The notes under the pieces were generated by a model. That model was given only the letters and a program-made list of their open reading frames with translations, was not told the DNA's origin and searched no databases. Made by a program: the position numbers and the translations under genes. From positions 248,001 to 312,000 of the forward strand of contig JALUTQ010000045.1 in assembly GCA_032718865.1 (NCBI GenBank): DNA of 64,000 bases, in the 5' to 3' direction. Each line of letters begins with the position of its first letter. The stretch's first letter is position 1. The DNA is from Tilletia caries (lineage: Eukaryota > Basidiomycota > Exobasidiomycetes > Tilletiales > Tilletiaceae). This document shows positions 23,640 to 35,863 of the stretch, piece by piece.

Positions 23640-26338
23640 CCTCCACCTTCGAGAATGTATGCATGCGCCGTGCGCCCGCTGCTGGCTGGCTGACAAAACG
23701 TGAGTCGGAGTTTTCCGTCTTCCGCCTGCGTAGTTTTTAGGATTTGGGAGAGATCGGCGCGAGGATGGGACGTGCGACATCGCAAATATTTGGAAGTGCA
23801 CCTCTCTCGTTGGCGTGGATGGAAGGCCGTCGGGGGCTTGCATAGTTGCGGTGAGGCGCTGAAGTCAGTATGTACAGGTGCGTGGCTGGTGGCAGGCCTC
23901 TCGGCGTGTTGAGCGGGATCGAGATGAGGCGATGAAGTGAGGAGGCGAAACTGTGCCCAGAAAACGTTGCGCAACGAGGTGAACAGCCCCTCAAGCCCAC
24001 TTCATCAAGCCCTGACCGCCTAACCTCTTGCTTCGTCCAACGACGACTGACTGTGTCGGTGCCGGCGCTGCTGCGGACGACGAAACTCCTTCTCTGGCGT
24101 TTCCTACTACCTTCGCAAACGTACACAGTTCCGGACCCTGGCTTCCTGGCGTCGAAGTTGTATGTCGGACCCTCATACGCCTCATTAATCGGATTATGAC
24201 TTGCGACATCCAACACCGGTTGACTTCGCATTCCGGTAGCGAGCTACTTCGGAGATTGTGTGTCCTTGTCGACTCTGTGTCCTTGCCGGCGGACTGAAGG
24301 CACTTGACAGGCAGAGTCGACACTGGACTTACTCTGCGTTCTGAGCCCACTTTCCACTGGAACGAAGGCACATTTGAACACCAACCAAACGTCTTCTCGA
24401 TGCACCTTGGAAGTCGAGCTCAGTCCAAGGTTCGGCTCTCGATACAACAGGTGGCATCGACGGTGACATCCGCGCTTGCGAAGCGTTCCCTCAAACCGCT
24501 TCTCATGCTCATCATGCTGTCAGAGCCCAAAAGGACGCCCTCGACACCTTATCCGGAACGCCCCGGACATGATGCGCCCTTCAAGACGGGTCCAAGTCCG
24601 TCTTTCATACATGGCTGTCACTCACTGCCGGCACTCTTGCGGCTGTGGTAGGCACGAGTGATCTGATGGCGCGATCCGATGGCTCCAACTTCTCCCGTCC
24701 GAAACTACGGGCGCCTAACTCGATCCCTGTCGGAGATAGGAACCTGCTGCTTTACCATCTCCTCTGCAGGCTCAGACACATGCTCTTAGATTCACACGTA
24801 TTCTCAAATGCGCTCACCCTCTTCATTATCCCATCGTTTCTTTTTTCAATCTCATCGGACAGAACGAGCAACAACACGGTCTCTCTTTGCAAATGGCCGC
24901 CGAGACGCGGTTGATCTACCCGTTTGCGATACAGTATCTTCAAGAGGATGGGCGGGACCCCGTGCGTGTGGTGGGAAACCTCCAGACAGCTCGGAAGCCT
25001 CCAGGCACTTCAGGCTTGAACGTCTCTGCGCTTGGCTTGGGGAGGAGGAGGGGATGGATGGGGTCTTTCCGGTATCGAGTGCGAGTGCGTTGTTGGGCAA
25101 TAATTGGCTGGCTGTTCCGCCAAGTCGTTCGAATACGGGTTGCGGAGGGAGTTGGAGGCAAAGCGATATGGGTGAGTCACCGTAATCATCGACTCACTTT
25201 TTGAGCTCTCCTATCTCCTTCTTTCGGTTTTGTTTTCTGTTACCAGTTTCCAAATCGTCGATTCACCTCTCGGTTGCCCAGTCTTCAGGTCGTCCTTCTC
25301 CTGCGAGCAACATTCAGGCCCCCTCTCCGTCTCCTCTGCCGACTGCCTGCGCGAGAGCTCTCTGCCCGACCGAATGGCCCAGCCGGGTACCACCTTGATC
25401 AGTCCAGGTACCGGACCTTCGCCAACGCCACGACATACACGTGAGCAATACTTTCTTCAGCAATTTCTGCCCTTTCCTCCAATTTCAATGAAGAACTTCA
25501 TTCACGCAGCTTTTGGGCTCCTCCATGTATACACTCTAGGAGGGGGGTTGAGATTTCGTCCACAATAGATAATCTCATGTTGCGTGAATCTTCTCAACGA
25601 ACCTTCCCTGCTTTATGCGTCCGGGTCTAGTAGTAACCCGAGTCGAGCTGGGTGCATGGCCCAGCGGAACCTCAGCATCTTGATTCTCAGCTCAGCGCTC
25701 GGACTGTTCCTACTCTGACTCACTCACTCCCTGCTACTTCACGCTTCACGATGAGAAGTAGATGATTGTCGAATGACCTTTGTTGATTCCAAGTTCCAAC
25801 GGTCGTTCCCAGTTCCCACAACCACCATCTCAGCGACCCAGCCGTTCACCCCTCACCGCTTCACCCCGGTCTTATGAACGGACCCAAAGCTATCAACGGC
25901 CCGGCGGGCAGACCAGGAACTGAGGTCTGTGTGTATGCTAAGGACGAGTACAGTATTCAGTAGGTCAAGATCGAGCAACCTGGGACCTGAGCGCTTCGCT
26001 TTACCATCCTTGGACACGTTGGACCACTCCATGCTGATTTGCCCCCGGGATGTCTACCGGTCTACTTCCTAGCGAACGGACGGACTTGCGTGCAAGTCCA
26101 TTCAAGAGCCCCTTCTGCAGTTGACCTTCAATACCGCTCAGTACCGTCCCCGGATCTGCAAGGTCAAGCGCTGAGCTGAATGCTGACCGCCTCAAGCCTG
26201 AATGTTCTCCGTCTGCAGGTCTCTGCACTGAGCGTTTGCAACACTCAAACTCCCGTAGCTCGGAATTTGACTTCAACATCTTCTGACGCTTGGGCTGTTG
26301 GAGGGGATGGCTGGAATGGAGCTCGTACGCTCCCACGC
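23640..26338. other. Long region without a supported gene
   Basis: No convincing coding frame is present on either strand. Splice-like donors and acceptors occur (for example a GTGAGT near 25171 with an acceptor near 25247, and a GTGAGC near 25440). They do not connect frames with recognisable motifs. It may contain a long spliced leader of the secreted-protein gene at 26779 or a non-coding transcript. Confidence 0.4.
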
Positions 26339-26778
26339 GTCCGAATGCTGATATCTTCTACCTCTTATTCTCTTCTATATCCTTTCCTCTCCCCCCTTTC
26401 TCTTCCTCCTCACCCTCCTCACCACCCTCCGCCTTCTCCTCATCCTCAACCCTTTTTGCTCTGTGAGCGAATCGGTATCCGCCTCTCCTCCTCCTTCACC
26501 TCACTTTCTTTCCGCTCTCTTCCCGGACTCTCGAGCTAGTCTCGTTTGCTCCTTCTTTTCCTTCTTCTGCATTCGTGAGTAGATCCTCGGCAAGGTGTCC
26601 GTCGCTGCCTTCCTCTAACATATCTGACCTGTTCTTGTTCTGGCATTCCGACGCCTTCCGCAGGTCTTGCAATCCGGGTTGATCCTGGTTCTTCTCTCAT
26701 CACTCCTCCTTTTCCTACCTCACACACTCTTCCTCTTCTCTCCTCACCCCTCCCTCTTCCCTCCTTCCTTCAGCCACC
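26339..26778 (+). promoter_or_regulatory. CT-rich promoter/leader of the secreted-protein gene
   Basis: The plus strand is strongly pyrimidine-rich from about 26350 to 26770, typical of highly expressed fungal genes. A possible 5' UTR intron runs from GTGAGT near 26576 to an AG near 26663. The start context is GCCACCATGG, a strong initiation context, which supports the start at 26779. Confidence 0.5.
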
Positions 26779-29343
26779 ATGGTTCATCTCAAGCCCACCT
26801 TCTCTCTCCTTAGCACTGCCCTCTTGCTCACTGCCAGCCTCAGCGATGTCACCGCGGCTCCCATGAAGACTCGACTCCGTCCATTCCAAGGCAACGCAGT
26901 CACTCCCGGTAAAGGGGTCTCAGCACCACCTGCAGCACCCAACCAGCTGAACGGACAGGCCTTCCCTGTCGTACAGCCTCTGGTCAATGTTCAAAGCACT
27001 GGGAACAACGTCGCTCGTCGTCAGCAGTACGATGACCCAGCCTCTTCGTACACCACGGATGCTGATGCCACCACAGACAACACAGCTGACGATACCGCCT
27101 ACGCTATGGATGCCGACCAGGTCGAACCCGCTTCCTTTGCCGCGAACGTGGCCCAGTCACCTCAGAGCCAAGGCCAGGCTTTGAACTGGTTCATAGCCGA
27201 TACGGAGACCGACTCCCCCGAGCTCAACATGGCCGGGCCGGGCGGACCCGATGACGACGGTCTCGGCAGCGACGATGATTCCGAAGAGGCTGTTCCATTG
27301 GCCAACCAGTACGCTGTCAAGGCACCTTCCGCTGGAGGCATGAAGGCGACTGAGTCGGATGCGACTGCTCCTGCTTGGCGAGCCGTGCCCTGCAATGGTG
27401 AAATGTTCGAAGGTGCCGGCCAGACCAGCAGCGAAGCCAATCAGTACATGGCGATCCCTCTTGCCCAGCCTTCGGCCAATGCCCAAATGGACGATGGCCA
27501 GTACCACCCCGGAAAGGTCTCCGCTTCTCCCTCGACGGTCTCCGCTGCCAAGCGCTCCATCTACCACCGTCTTGGAGATGACAAGAAGTCGAAGAAGGGG
27601 TCCGGATCCAAGGACGCCAAGAGTGGTACCAAGAAGGCGGGCAAGAAGCACAAGAAGGGCAAGAAGTCCAAGAAGTCCAAGAAGGGCAAGAAGGGCAAGA
27701 AGGCCTTGAAGCACAAGAAGCACGCAGGTGCAGCCGAGCCCAAGTCTCCTGCTAAGCGGTCCGAGATCAACAATCAAGTTCTCCGGGTCGATGGAAGCGG
27801 AATCAACATCCACCTCGTCGGCGGTGACCTCGACCCTTCCATCTACCGACACGATGACCTGATCCGCCTTCGTACCCGAGACTCGAATGTCGATGACCTG
27901 ATCCGCCGAGACTCGAATGTCCACTCGCACATCCACGACCACGGTGACTCCTACGATGACGACCGGTACTCTGGCCACCACAGCCAGCACTGGCGCGATC
28001 ACCACGGCTACTACCGTCACGGTGGCGACCACACCCATGAGCACGTTCACATTCACAAGCGTGACCTGTTTGCCCCTGGCACACGCGGTACCGTTGCCGT
28101 TCTCCAGCCTTTCGTCGGTTCTTTGTTGGACACGGGCCTGGCTCAGCAGGTGGCTACGCTCGTCCTGGCTCCCCTCAGCAGCGACGCTGCCGCCCCCGCC
28201 ACCGGTCTGTTGAAGAACGGCCTCAACCTCGCCACCGATGTCGACCCCTCTGACAACGCCAACGCGGCCAATGCCTTCTTGCTCAGCCCTTCTTCCACTC
28301 AGCCGGGCACCAAGTTGATGCTTGTCGACTCGCCCAACCAGGTCATGATCAAGCCTAGCAACATGTCGGACTGGAGACAAGTCCAGCTCCAGGCGACTGT
28401 CTTCAACCTTGCCACCGCCACTGATCCTCTGGCCGCTGCTGCTTCCACCGCGTTCGGTTTCGCCGCCGGGTCTGGCACGGGTGCTGCCGCTGCTGCTCTT
28501 CCTGCCGCCTCCTCGGGAAGTGGCTCAGGCACGGGTGCTCCCGCTACCGCTTCAGGCCAATTCTGCGCTACGATCGACACTCGCCCACCCTCGACGCTGC
28601 GAATGGAGCTTTGCAACCAGATCATCCCCGGTACCTCGCAAGAGTTCCTCTACGACCCTGCCACTGGCCAGTTGACTCCCTTCGTCGATGGTTCGTCGAC
28701 CACCTCGTCTGCCAGTATCCAAGGCAAGCGTCAAACTTCGTCCGGAGCTGGAAACGGCGCAGGTGCGAGTGCAGCCTCACCTGGTGCCTCGGCCACTGCC
28801 TCGACTGCCGAGCCGGCGCCCGCCAGCGTGAAGCTCGTCTTCATCGCTGATGCTCCCGCTGCTGCGGACGTCCCTCCTACCGCCGCCGACGATGCTGTGG
28901 ACAACTACGTCGACGACGGTACCTCAGCCGCCTCTTCCATCACTTCGTCTGCCGCCTCTTCTGCTACCAAGGCTGCTCCTGTGGACCCCTCGAGTATGGT
29001 CGATCAGGCTGTGACTGCATCTGACGACTCTGCCTCGACAGTATACCCCCAGGCGCAGAAGTACGCCGCCGCCACCTCCCCGCAACAGTACAGCGCTATG
29101 GACGACGATAGCAGCGCCGATGCCAGCGCTTCATCCGCGACCTCGGACGCCTCCTCTCAATACTCCTCGTCTACCGGATACAGCTCCGCTGCATCATCAA
29201 GTGCGGGTGCCGCCGTCGCTGATGACGCTTCGGATGCCGGGTACGGAACGATGGCCGACGCTGGCTCGAGCAGCATGGGTCGCCGGGCTTTCTCAGCTGT
29301 GCGGAGATGGTTCGCCTCTGGGTCTGTAGCTCGGGAGGTCTGA
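26779..29343 (+). CDS. Large secreted protein with Lys-rich and His-rich tracts
   Basis: A single exon encodes 854 residues. An N-terminal signal peptide (hydrophobic core LLSTALLLTASL, probable cleavage after about residue 27) indicates entry into the secretory pathway. Dibasic sites that a Kex2-type protease could cut occur near residues 257 (AKRS), 325 (AKRS) and 427 (HKRD). A Lys/Gly/Ser-rich stretch (about 265-320) is followed by a His/Asp-rich stretch (about 370-427; HSHIHDHG, HTHEHVHIH) that could bind metal ions. The middle domain (about 430-640) contains two cysteines (FCATIDTR, LCNQIIPG) and looks folded. The last 200 residues are Ala/Ser-rich, as in cell-wall proteins. I do not recognise the family. 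No transmembrane helix or GPI-type hydrophobic tail is visible at the C-terminus. Confidence 0.85.
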   Translation: MVHLKPTFSLLSTALLLTASLSDVTAAPMKTRLRPFQGNAVTPGKGVSAPPAAPNQLNGQAFPVVQPLVNVQSTGNNVARRQQYDDPASSYTTDADATTDNTADDTAYAMDADQVEPASFAANVAQSPQSQGQALNWFIADTETDSPELNMAGPGGPDDDGLGSDDDSEEAVPLANQYAVKAPSAGGMKATESDATAPAWRAVPCNGEMFEGAGQTSSEANQYMAIPLAQPSANAQMDDGQYHPGKVSASPSTVSAAKRSIYHRLGDDKKSKKGSGSKDAKSGTKKAGKKHKKGKKSKKSKKGKKGKKALKHKKHAGAAEPKSPAKRSEINNQVLRVDGSGINIHLVGGDLDPSIYRHDDLIRLRTRDSNVDDLIRRDSNVHSHIHDHGDSYDDDRYSGHHSQHWRDHHGYYRHGGDHTHEHVHIHKRDLFAPGTRGTVAVLQPFVGSLLDTGLAQQVATLVLAPLSSDAAAPATGLLKNGLNLATDVDPSDNANAANAFLLSPSSTQPGTKLMLVDSPNQVMIKPSNMSDWRQVQLQATVFNLATATDPLAAAASTAFGFAAGSGTGAAAAALPAASSGSGSGTGAPATASGQFCATIDTRPPSTLRMELCNQIIPGTSQEFLYDPATGQLTPFVDGSSTTSSASIQGKRQTSSGAGNGAGASAASPGASATASTAEPAPASVKLVFIADAPAAADVPPTAADDAVDNYVDDGTSAASSITSSAASSATKAAPVDPSSMVDQAVTASDDSASTVYPQAQKYAAATSPQQYSAMDDDSSADASASSATSDASSQYSSSTGYSSAASSSAGAAVADDASDAGYGTMADAGSSSMGRRAFSAVRRWFASGSVAREV

Positions 29344-32298
29344 GGTGGGAAGCAAGAGGGGTTCCATTAGAGAAGAAGAAGTTCGAGATTGGAAGAAAAG
29401 GAATCGATTGCATAAACGATACATTCTCATTACTCATTATCACCTCCGCGTCAGAGTGTTAAGTCTGGCAGCATCTCGACCCGTTTGAATCTGTTTGAGG
29501 AAGTCAGTCAACGCTTTGGTCTCGTGAGTTGGCAAGGTAGGCCGCTACTGCACCTGCGAGGGAGAGTTGAGGTCGTCGTTCACTACGTTCACAGCCGATG
29601 GACGAATAGCTGAGGCCCGAGCCGGAGGACTTCGAGGTTTGCACTCGAAGTATGGAGCTCGATCCGACAAAGGTCCCGGGTGTGGAACCACGAATGCTTA
29701 CGCCCAGCTCCATCGCTCAGACTGATCTCGTCGACAGCGGAGTCGACCGTTTATCGTGGGATGGCTCTGCTTCTTCGTCTGCGCAGCAGTTCCTTGCCGC
29801 TGTAACCCCTTGGCTGGGACCACCTGCGACTGGGTGACATGGGGGGGTCCCTTGCGCGCCGCAGGACGGCATGCGACAGGAAGGAATGTTGTGTGGCAGG
29901 TGAGTGGCACGACAATCGGCAGCTGATGCTGATCGCTGATCATCCCCTCCTGCTTTCGACTTCTCTTTCTCCCTGCCTGGCTGTCTTCTTTGCCCTTCTG
30001 CCCCATGATCACAGCACTCACTCATTCTTCCCAGCACACCTCGAGCCTCTGCGCTCCCTTCTGATTGCATCCATTCCGCACTGCCCGGGTGCCGAGTCTC
30101 GAATGCACGTCTCGCGTCTGCATATATACGGCGCTGACTGCTTATCGCTTCTTCCCCTTCTTGTTTCTTCTTCTGTTTGCAGTAACAACTCCTGGATCTT
30201 CAATTGACAGCGAAACCATTGCGCTATCCGCTCGTTTCGAAGGGCCTGTTGCCCTGTCAACACCCTGCCTCTGGTCCTGGTGCCTCGCGCCTGCCGGTAA
30301 CACGGCGCCCTCATCACAGGAACTCGTGGGCTAAGGGCAATGTGCCAAGGCGTCGCACTGGCTGGCATGCCCGTCCTGCCCTGGGAACTCGTCTTCTGCC
30401 TCCCCTCGTCCCGCCAGGCGCCAGCGAAGCATCCAGCTGGTTTCGACGACCGATCGCCAGCAGCAGGCCAGTGTACCTCAGATGGTCTCCTAATGTTCTG
30501 CTTCGGACTGTGCTACGGAGAATTGAAGAGTGGGTGAGTGGGATTTCTGGGAGGACGAAGCTATATAACAAGGCTGATTTCCTTCTTCCCCCATCCCTTT
30601 CTTTCCCCATCCTCTCAGATCCAAGGAACTCCTCTCTCCTTGTCATCAGTCATCCACACCAACTACCCTGCACTCTTCTACACCCACACCACACTTCGTC
30701 TTCACCCTCCTTCACATCCTCACACCCTCACACCCTCACACACATACACACACATACACACACATACACACACATACACACACATACACACACATACACA
30801 CACACACACCTTCACACACATACACACCTACACCTACACCTTTACACACACTCCATCATACACTGGGTCACCGGCATGGCGCCTTCCTCACCACCGGTCG
30901 CCATCGCTCAGGCAGTCAAGGGTCAAGACGTAGGACTCGCCATCCAGCAAGACATCCCTCAACCCCTCTTCGGCGACCCTCAAGAATCAAGATGCACCGG
31001 AGTGCTCGGACAAGTCACTTCGACCACTACGAACGGAGACCCAACCCGTCGTCGGCTACTCTCGGACGTTTCGAAGCATGGGCCGCGGCGAACCGTATGA
31101 GTCAATCATACCGTACGCATCCCTTCATTGGTGGCCGTACAACATTGTTCTAGCGCTCGTTCGGTTCCATGCTTCGGGGCGGTCGGGACGATCCTTCGAT
31201 TGGGCACCGGCATGACTTCGACACCACGTCCGATGGAGCGATTGCGTTGTCTCAACTGAAGACCGCTGCTTGCATGTTGAAGGGGACTCACACATGTTCG
31301 TGACGTCGGACCTGGTGCAAGCTTGTTTTGGGCTTCGTCGGAACCTCAAGTACTTGTCCTTGCACTCCTCCTTCGGCTCGGTACCTTCCACTTCCTACAA
31401 GGTGAGTATGAGTCTTCAGTCTGTTCCTGCCCTTTCCCTCTCATCTGCTTCTGCCCATCGGTACTGACGCTTATCATACTTCCTCCATCCTCTTACACAC
31501 TTGCAGATCGGTGGCCTCGTCGTCCTAGCATGCTCGCACTCCAACGATAGGACCAAGGCTCGCCTCGATCATGCAGCACCATCCCGGCATCTACATCCGT
31601 ACTCGGGCACACACACTCATCCACGCACACGGCACACCGACCCACACACACTACACACCCACACACATACATCACGCAGGGAACCCATCAAGGCCAACGG
31701 AGTCAGCAAGCCATCGAGGTCGGACCCGGTCCACGAACGGGAGGAAGTCTCACCACTGCACCGTACCCCAGCCTCCTCAACGACACACAAGATCCATCAA
31801 CATCTCCTACGTGGAGGGAAGGCCTTGGGGTGACCGGTGTCAGTGAGTGAGTTGCCCTGACCCTGCCTTCGGATACTTGACCTTCTTTCTTCTGGCCTCT
31901 TGCGACCTTTGGCTTTGGTGCGGATCTCCTGTTCTCAGAGCGCAGTGGCTGGGGGGCTTCTCCTGCGCTCTACTCACCACCCCTTCTCCGCCTAACCCCA
32001 CTGCAGCTGGTCGGGTTCGCTATGGGTCTGTCATTCGAACCCGGCCAAGCCCCCAAGTGGGTAGGGGAAGGGGTACCGTCTTCCATGTAACATTAGTGTA
32101 GCTTGACAGTCGACTTTGCAATGCCATCCCTTTCACCTCTCTCCTGATCTGCATGGCTCCCAGTATCAGGCCTTCAGGCATTCGGGTCAGGATGTGTGAG
32201 GAGGATCGAGTTCAGGTCGGCAAGGTATTCGATCTCCGAGTAGAGAAAGAGAGGCGGACAGAAGGGAATTGCGGAGCCCTCTCGTGGGGGTGGGTGCT
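29344..32298. other. Long region without a supported gene; CA-rich repeats
   Basis: Frames up to 298 codons run through low-complexity DNA and show no family motif. CA-rich microsatellites lie at 30736-30852 and about 31595-31670. Splice-like sites occur near 31403 (GTGAGT) and 31506 (CAG), flanking frames that do not read as known proteins. A short plus-strand frame from 30876 (MAPSSPPVAIAQAVKGQD) looks slightly protein-like, but I cannot extend it. A non-coding transcript or an unrecognised gene remains possible. Confidence 0.4.
30736..30852. repeat. CA-rich microsatellite
   Basis: The 10-bp unit CACACATACA is repeated about seven times, followed by less regular CA/CTACAC sequence. Confidence 0.9.
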
Positions 32299-35200
32299 TC
32301 AGTAGCCCTCCTCATCCGGTACGCCATGCCCCCCTTCCTCGCCGCCCTCGTCACTATCATCATCATCATCATCGCCCCCAACGCCAGCCGCGAACGGTTG
32401 AAACGCTGCTTTGAACTGCAGGGTCGGGCGGGCGAAAGGGGAAAGGAAACGCGCATCAGAGTTGTGGGAGGAGAGCTTTTGGGGTCAGCCATTTTTCGCT
32501 CTCCCTAATAGATCGCCCATACAGGCGAATAAAGAGGGAGAAGAGGAACTCACCTGCGCAGCTTCCTCCCGCTCCTCGTCCTCCGTCGCTCGTGCACATA
32601 CGCGCCAGTCCGCCCGTTCGGGCGTGTTGAGCAGTGCCGCGAGGGTTTGTCTGGGGATGAAAGGAGGTCCATGAGAGAGGAGGGGGAGGGCGGGGCAGCA
32701 AATGGAGTTAGAAGTCAAGATTAAAGTCAGCCCTAGGGTTACCGTTTGAGCTATGAGGGAAGAGTGGTGGAAATGGGCCCAAAGGACAAGCCTAGCTCCT
32801 ACTCACCGAGGCCACTGCATATTAAACCTCGCCTGCGCCCCCCTCAACACAAGCAAGAACGTCGTCGCCTCCACCTCACCCGCAGCCTCCCCCTCAACCC
32901 CAATCTGCATCCTAAAATAATCAGCAACCCTCTCCTTCCCCTTCTTTCCCCCCTCCTCAAAAAACGCCCTCACACCCTCCCGATCCGAGACGAACTCATA
33001 ACCCACCTCCCTCCCCTTCCCCTCCCACACCTCCTTCCAATTCCCACCAGAAACGAGGTCCCGGGGCACAGGCACGACCTGCGTATGTGTATGCCCGACC
33101 CGCGTATGAGTCGCCCCTTCACTCCGTCCGATCTCCCAGCTGAGCGGGACGCAGTCGTGCGCGGCGTACAGGGCGGAGAGGGCTTGGAGGTATGCGGCCC
33201 GTTCTGCGTTTAGGCTGTGGGCATCGGTGGGGGAGAGGGCGGGGGAGAGGTAGGACGGTGTGTGGCCGATTGGACTGTTCGTAACACTCTCCAGAATGTC
33301 AGTTCCGCCCGTGTCCCAAAATACAAAAGAGAGAGAGAGAGAGAGAGGGATGGAGAAACTCACACAATCAAAACATGCCCCCCACCAGGAACACCCTTAC
33401 CCACACCGTCCTCAACACCCTTCACAAGCTGCCCCTTCGGCAAAGCAACATAGCACTCCCTCCCAATCCCCACAATCAGATGCTTAGCACACGCCGGATT
33501 CGAGAGACAGAACCAGCAGTCCTGCGGGCCCACAGGGATCGCAATTGGCTTCTTCTCGCCGGTCGCGTGCCGGGCTCTCTTCTTTGCTGAGTGATCGTTC
33601 GATGAGGAGGTGGAGAAGGGACAGCGTTGGACGAGATGCGTAGGCGCGAGGCAGATCCTACATTCATACCCGACCGGAGGGAGGAGCGTATTCCCCCTTC
33701 CACTCTCCTGGCCATCTCCCCCTGGTGCCCCTGTGTCCGTGCCAGCTGGCTTGCTACCCGAAGCCAACTCGCAGTCCTGGATATAATGCCCCGGTTGGGA
33801 GCACAAGCGACACGTATACCCCCTCGGCGGAATCCCAGCCCCAGCCCCACTCCCTCCCTTCCTCCCCGTCGACACAGCAAATCGGAAATTCGGCATGCTC
33901 TCTTCCTGGCTCGGCAACGCCTTCCTCCCCGAAGCCGATGTATGCTCTTTGCCCCCCGGCCCAGCAGGAGAAGGAGCGACGCGCTCAAAGCCGAGCATCC
34001 CGTACGGACTTGGGGTCGTATTCGGCGGTACGGGTTGCGCGGGGATTTGTCCGCCCGAGATGGAAGGCACAGGCAAGTTGAGCGCCATGAACCAGCGGAC
34101 CTTCTTCTGATTGCCCAAGTTCGCCAAGCTCACGAACCTCGTCACCGCCGGCGTCCCCGTTCCCGTCGACGCTGATGCCGGGGCAGGTCCTCCCTTCCCA
34201 CTATTCCGGGTCGAGGGAGGGTTCACATAGGGCGGACGCTCATAAAACGTCCCGTATGACCTGACTTCGGACTCCTCTGGCAGTTCTTGAATCCCATCTG
34301 AGGCCGAAGATGAAGAAGGACCGAGGGCGAAGACGTACCGCGGTCGAGCGCGAGCGAGCAGATTGGCCAGGGGCGGTGCGCCCCATCGCGGCATAGATTC
34401 GTGCGGGAAGCTAGCCGGATCGAGCGGTACAGCAGCTACCGCAGCTGGAGCTTTGCGTTTACCCTTGTGACCCTCCCTTGTTGTATTAGAAGAGGTGGGA
34501 GGTGTGTTAAGGATGCCAGAGGGGAAGTAAGGAAGCAGCAGGAGGTCGATGGAGGGCGGTCTGATTTTCCCCTCGCCTCCTTCTTCGTCCTTGTCATCTT
34601 CTGCCTCGTCGTCCTCTTCTGCTTCTTCCACCACCAGTCCGGCGGGAGGGGGTGGGAGGGAGGATGTCACGCCGCGAGTGAGGGCTGCGAGTTTGGCAGC
34701 TTGTTGGGCCCGAGCTTGGGCGAGTGTCGTGGGCGCTTCGAATTCTTCCTCCTCTTGCTCTGCTTTGAATTGCTGCTTCTGTGGTCTTCTTGGCTTGAGC
34801 TTGCGTTTGGGCTGTTTGGAGAGCGTGAGGGCGGGGTGGGTGAGTAGGTCGTGGATGAGCTGCGGGGTGATGTGCTGTGGGCCGAACTTCTTCTCTGTGC
34901 TGGCGCCCTGTCCTTCTTCCGTGGTCACTGCTGCTGACTGATCCGCGCTGGTACTGTTGTGAAGCGGCGCCGCTCTCCATGCGACGGGATCCCACTGGCC
35001 ACCTACAAAGGCGAGGTTGAGTGTCGGCCCCGTGGACGTGGGAATGGGCAAGAACCCAGCATGACCGAGGTAGCTGAGGTTATGGGCAATCGGTATGGGC
35101 TGGAGTGACGGGTCGCCTTCGTCGATCTTGCGCTGGACCTGTGCTGGGAAGGGAGCTGTGCCGAGGGCGAAGTAGGTCGGGATGGTGCAGGACAGGGATC

Positions 35201-35478
35201 CGTTGAGCAGCTGCGTTACTTCTTCGCTATCCTCCTCGCTGCCGTGATTGGGAGTAGGGTACGGAGCGAAGAGGTCGCCGAGGACGAAGAGGGCGTCGAA
35301 GGGCCCGTGTTTGGCATTGATCGCGTTCGTCTTGGAGATCAGCGTCTTGATCTGGCCAGACGGCGGTCCGACAACGAGTCTGGGATGGACAGAGCAGAGA
35401 GAGTCAGGGTCGAACTGAGAGCGCGCTCGTTCCAATCACTCACATCTTTGCGTTCGCCGCTGCCATCGTCGTTGTCAT
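32299..35478 (-). CDS. CWF19/Drn1-like RNA-processing factor
   Basis: Five exons on the minus strand (35478-35444, 33364-35379, 32807-33274, 32554-32650, 32299-32415) join in frame to about 910 residues. The N-terminal part (KILVVGPPSGQIKTL, DALFVLGDLFAP) matches the metallophosphatase-like domain of CWF19L1/Drn1. It lacks the usual metal-binding Asp and His, as is known for this family, which partners the lariat debranching enzyme Dbr1. Two CCHC knuckles follow (CRLCSQPGHYIQDC and CRICLAPTHLVQRC), then the CwfJ N-terminal block (CWFCLSNP, KHLIVGIG). Next comes the HIT-like histidine motif HTHTQVV, then the CwfJ C-terminal block (ADYFRMQ, QWPRQTLAALLN, ADWRVC), ending in an acidic tail. A long Lys/Glu-rich insert lies in the middle. 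The start at 35478 is chosen because exon 1 splices exactly into ILVVG; a second ATG lies 12 bp in. Confidence 0.9.
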
Positions 35479-35772
35479 TCCTGCTGCTGCTGCTGCCGAT
35501 GTCGTGTGCAAGGCGAGGTGGATGGGAAGCTGGCTCGGGCGGAGGAAGATTCCAAAGTCATCCAATGAACCTGTGATTTGCCAGGCCTTTGCCTCTGTTG
35601 ACCAACGATCAGAACACAATCCACTCTCCACCGTCGTGCACACAGAGCATGCTCAATGCTGTACGAGCGTCCTCGTTCGTGACCTCAGGCTGGCTGGCGC
35701 GTTCGCAAGCTGACATCGAGTGGGATAAAATTAAAATGTAAGGAAAAGGCACAAAAATTGAAGCAAAAAGAA

Positions 35773-35863
35773 TCCCTCGAGCCGGGATCGAACCAGCGAC
35801 CTGTAGATAGGGTGTCGATTAACTCATTACAGTCTACCGCTCTTCCAGCTGAGCTATCAAGGG
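35773..35863 (-). tRNA. tRNA-Tyr (GTA) with an 18-nt intron
   Basis: The minus strand folds as a complete tRNA. The acceptor stem is CCCTTGA/TCGAGGG, with the C1-G72 pair and discriminator A73 known as tyrosine identity elements in eukaryotes. The D arm is GCTC/GAGC. The anticodon stem GTAGA/TCTAC has loop CTGTAAA once an 18-nt intron (TGAGTTAATCGACACCCT) is removed after position 37. The variable loop is AGGTC and the T arm is GCTGG-TTCGATC-CCGGC. The mature length is 73 nt. Oligo-T follows within a few bases downstream, as for RNA polymerase III termination. Intron-bearing tRNA-Tyr is normal in fungi. Confidence 0.95.

Noticed and set aside
27157..28380. 407-codon minus-strand frame opposite the secreted-protein gene
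   Set aside because: It is the mirror of a GC-rich coding exon. Its Val/Leu/Arg-rich composition and lack of motifs mark it as a shadow.
30204..31100. 298-codon plus-strand frame
   Set aside because: It runs through a CA microsatellite (Thr-His repeats), has no family motif, and shows no coding bias outside the repeat.
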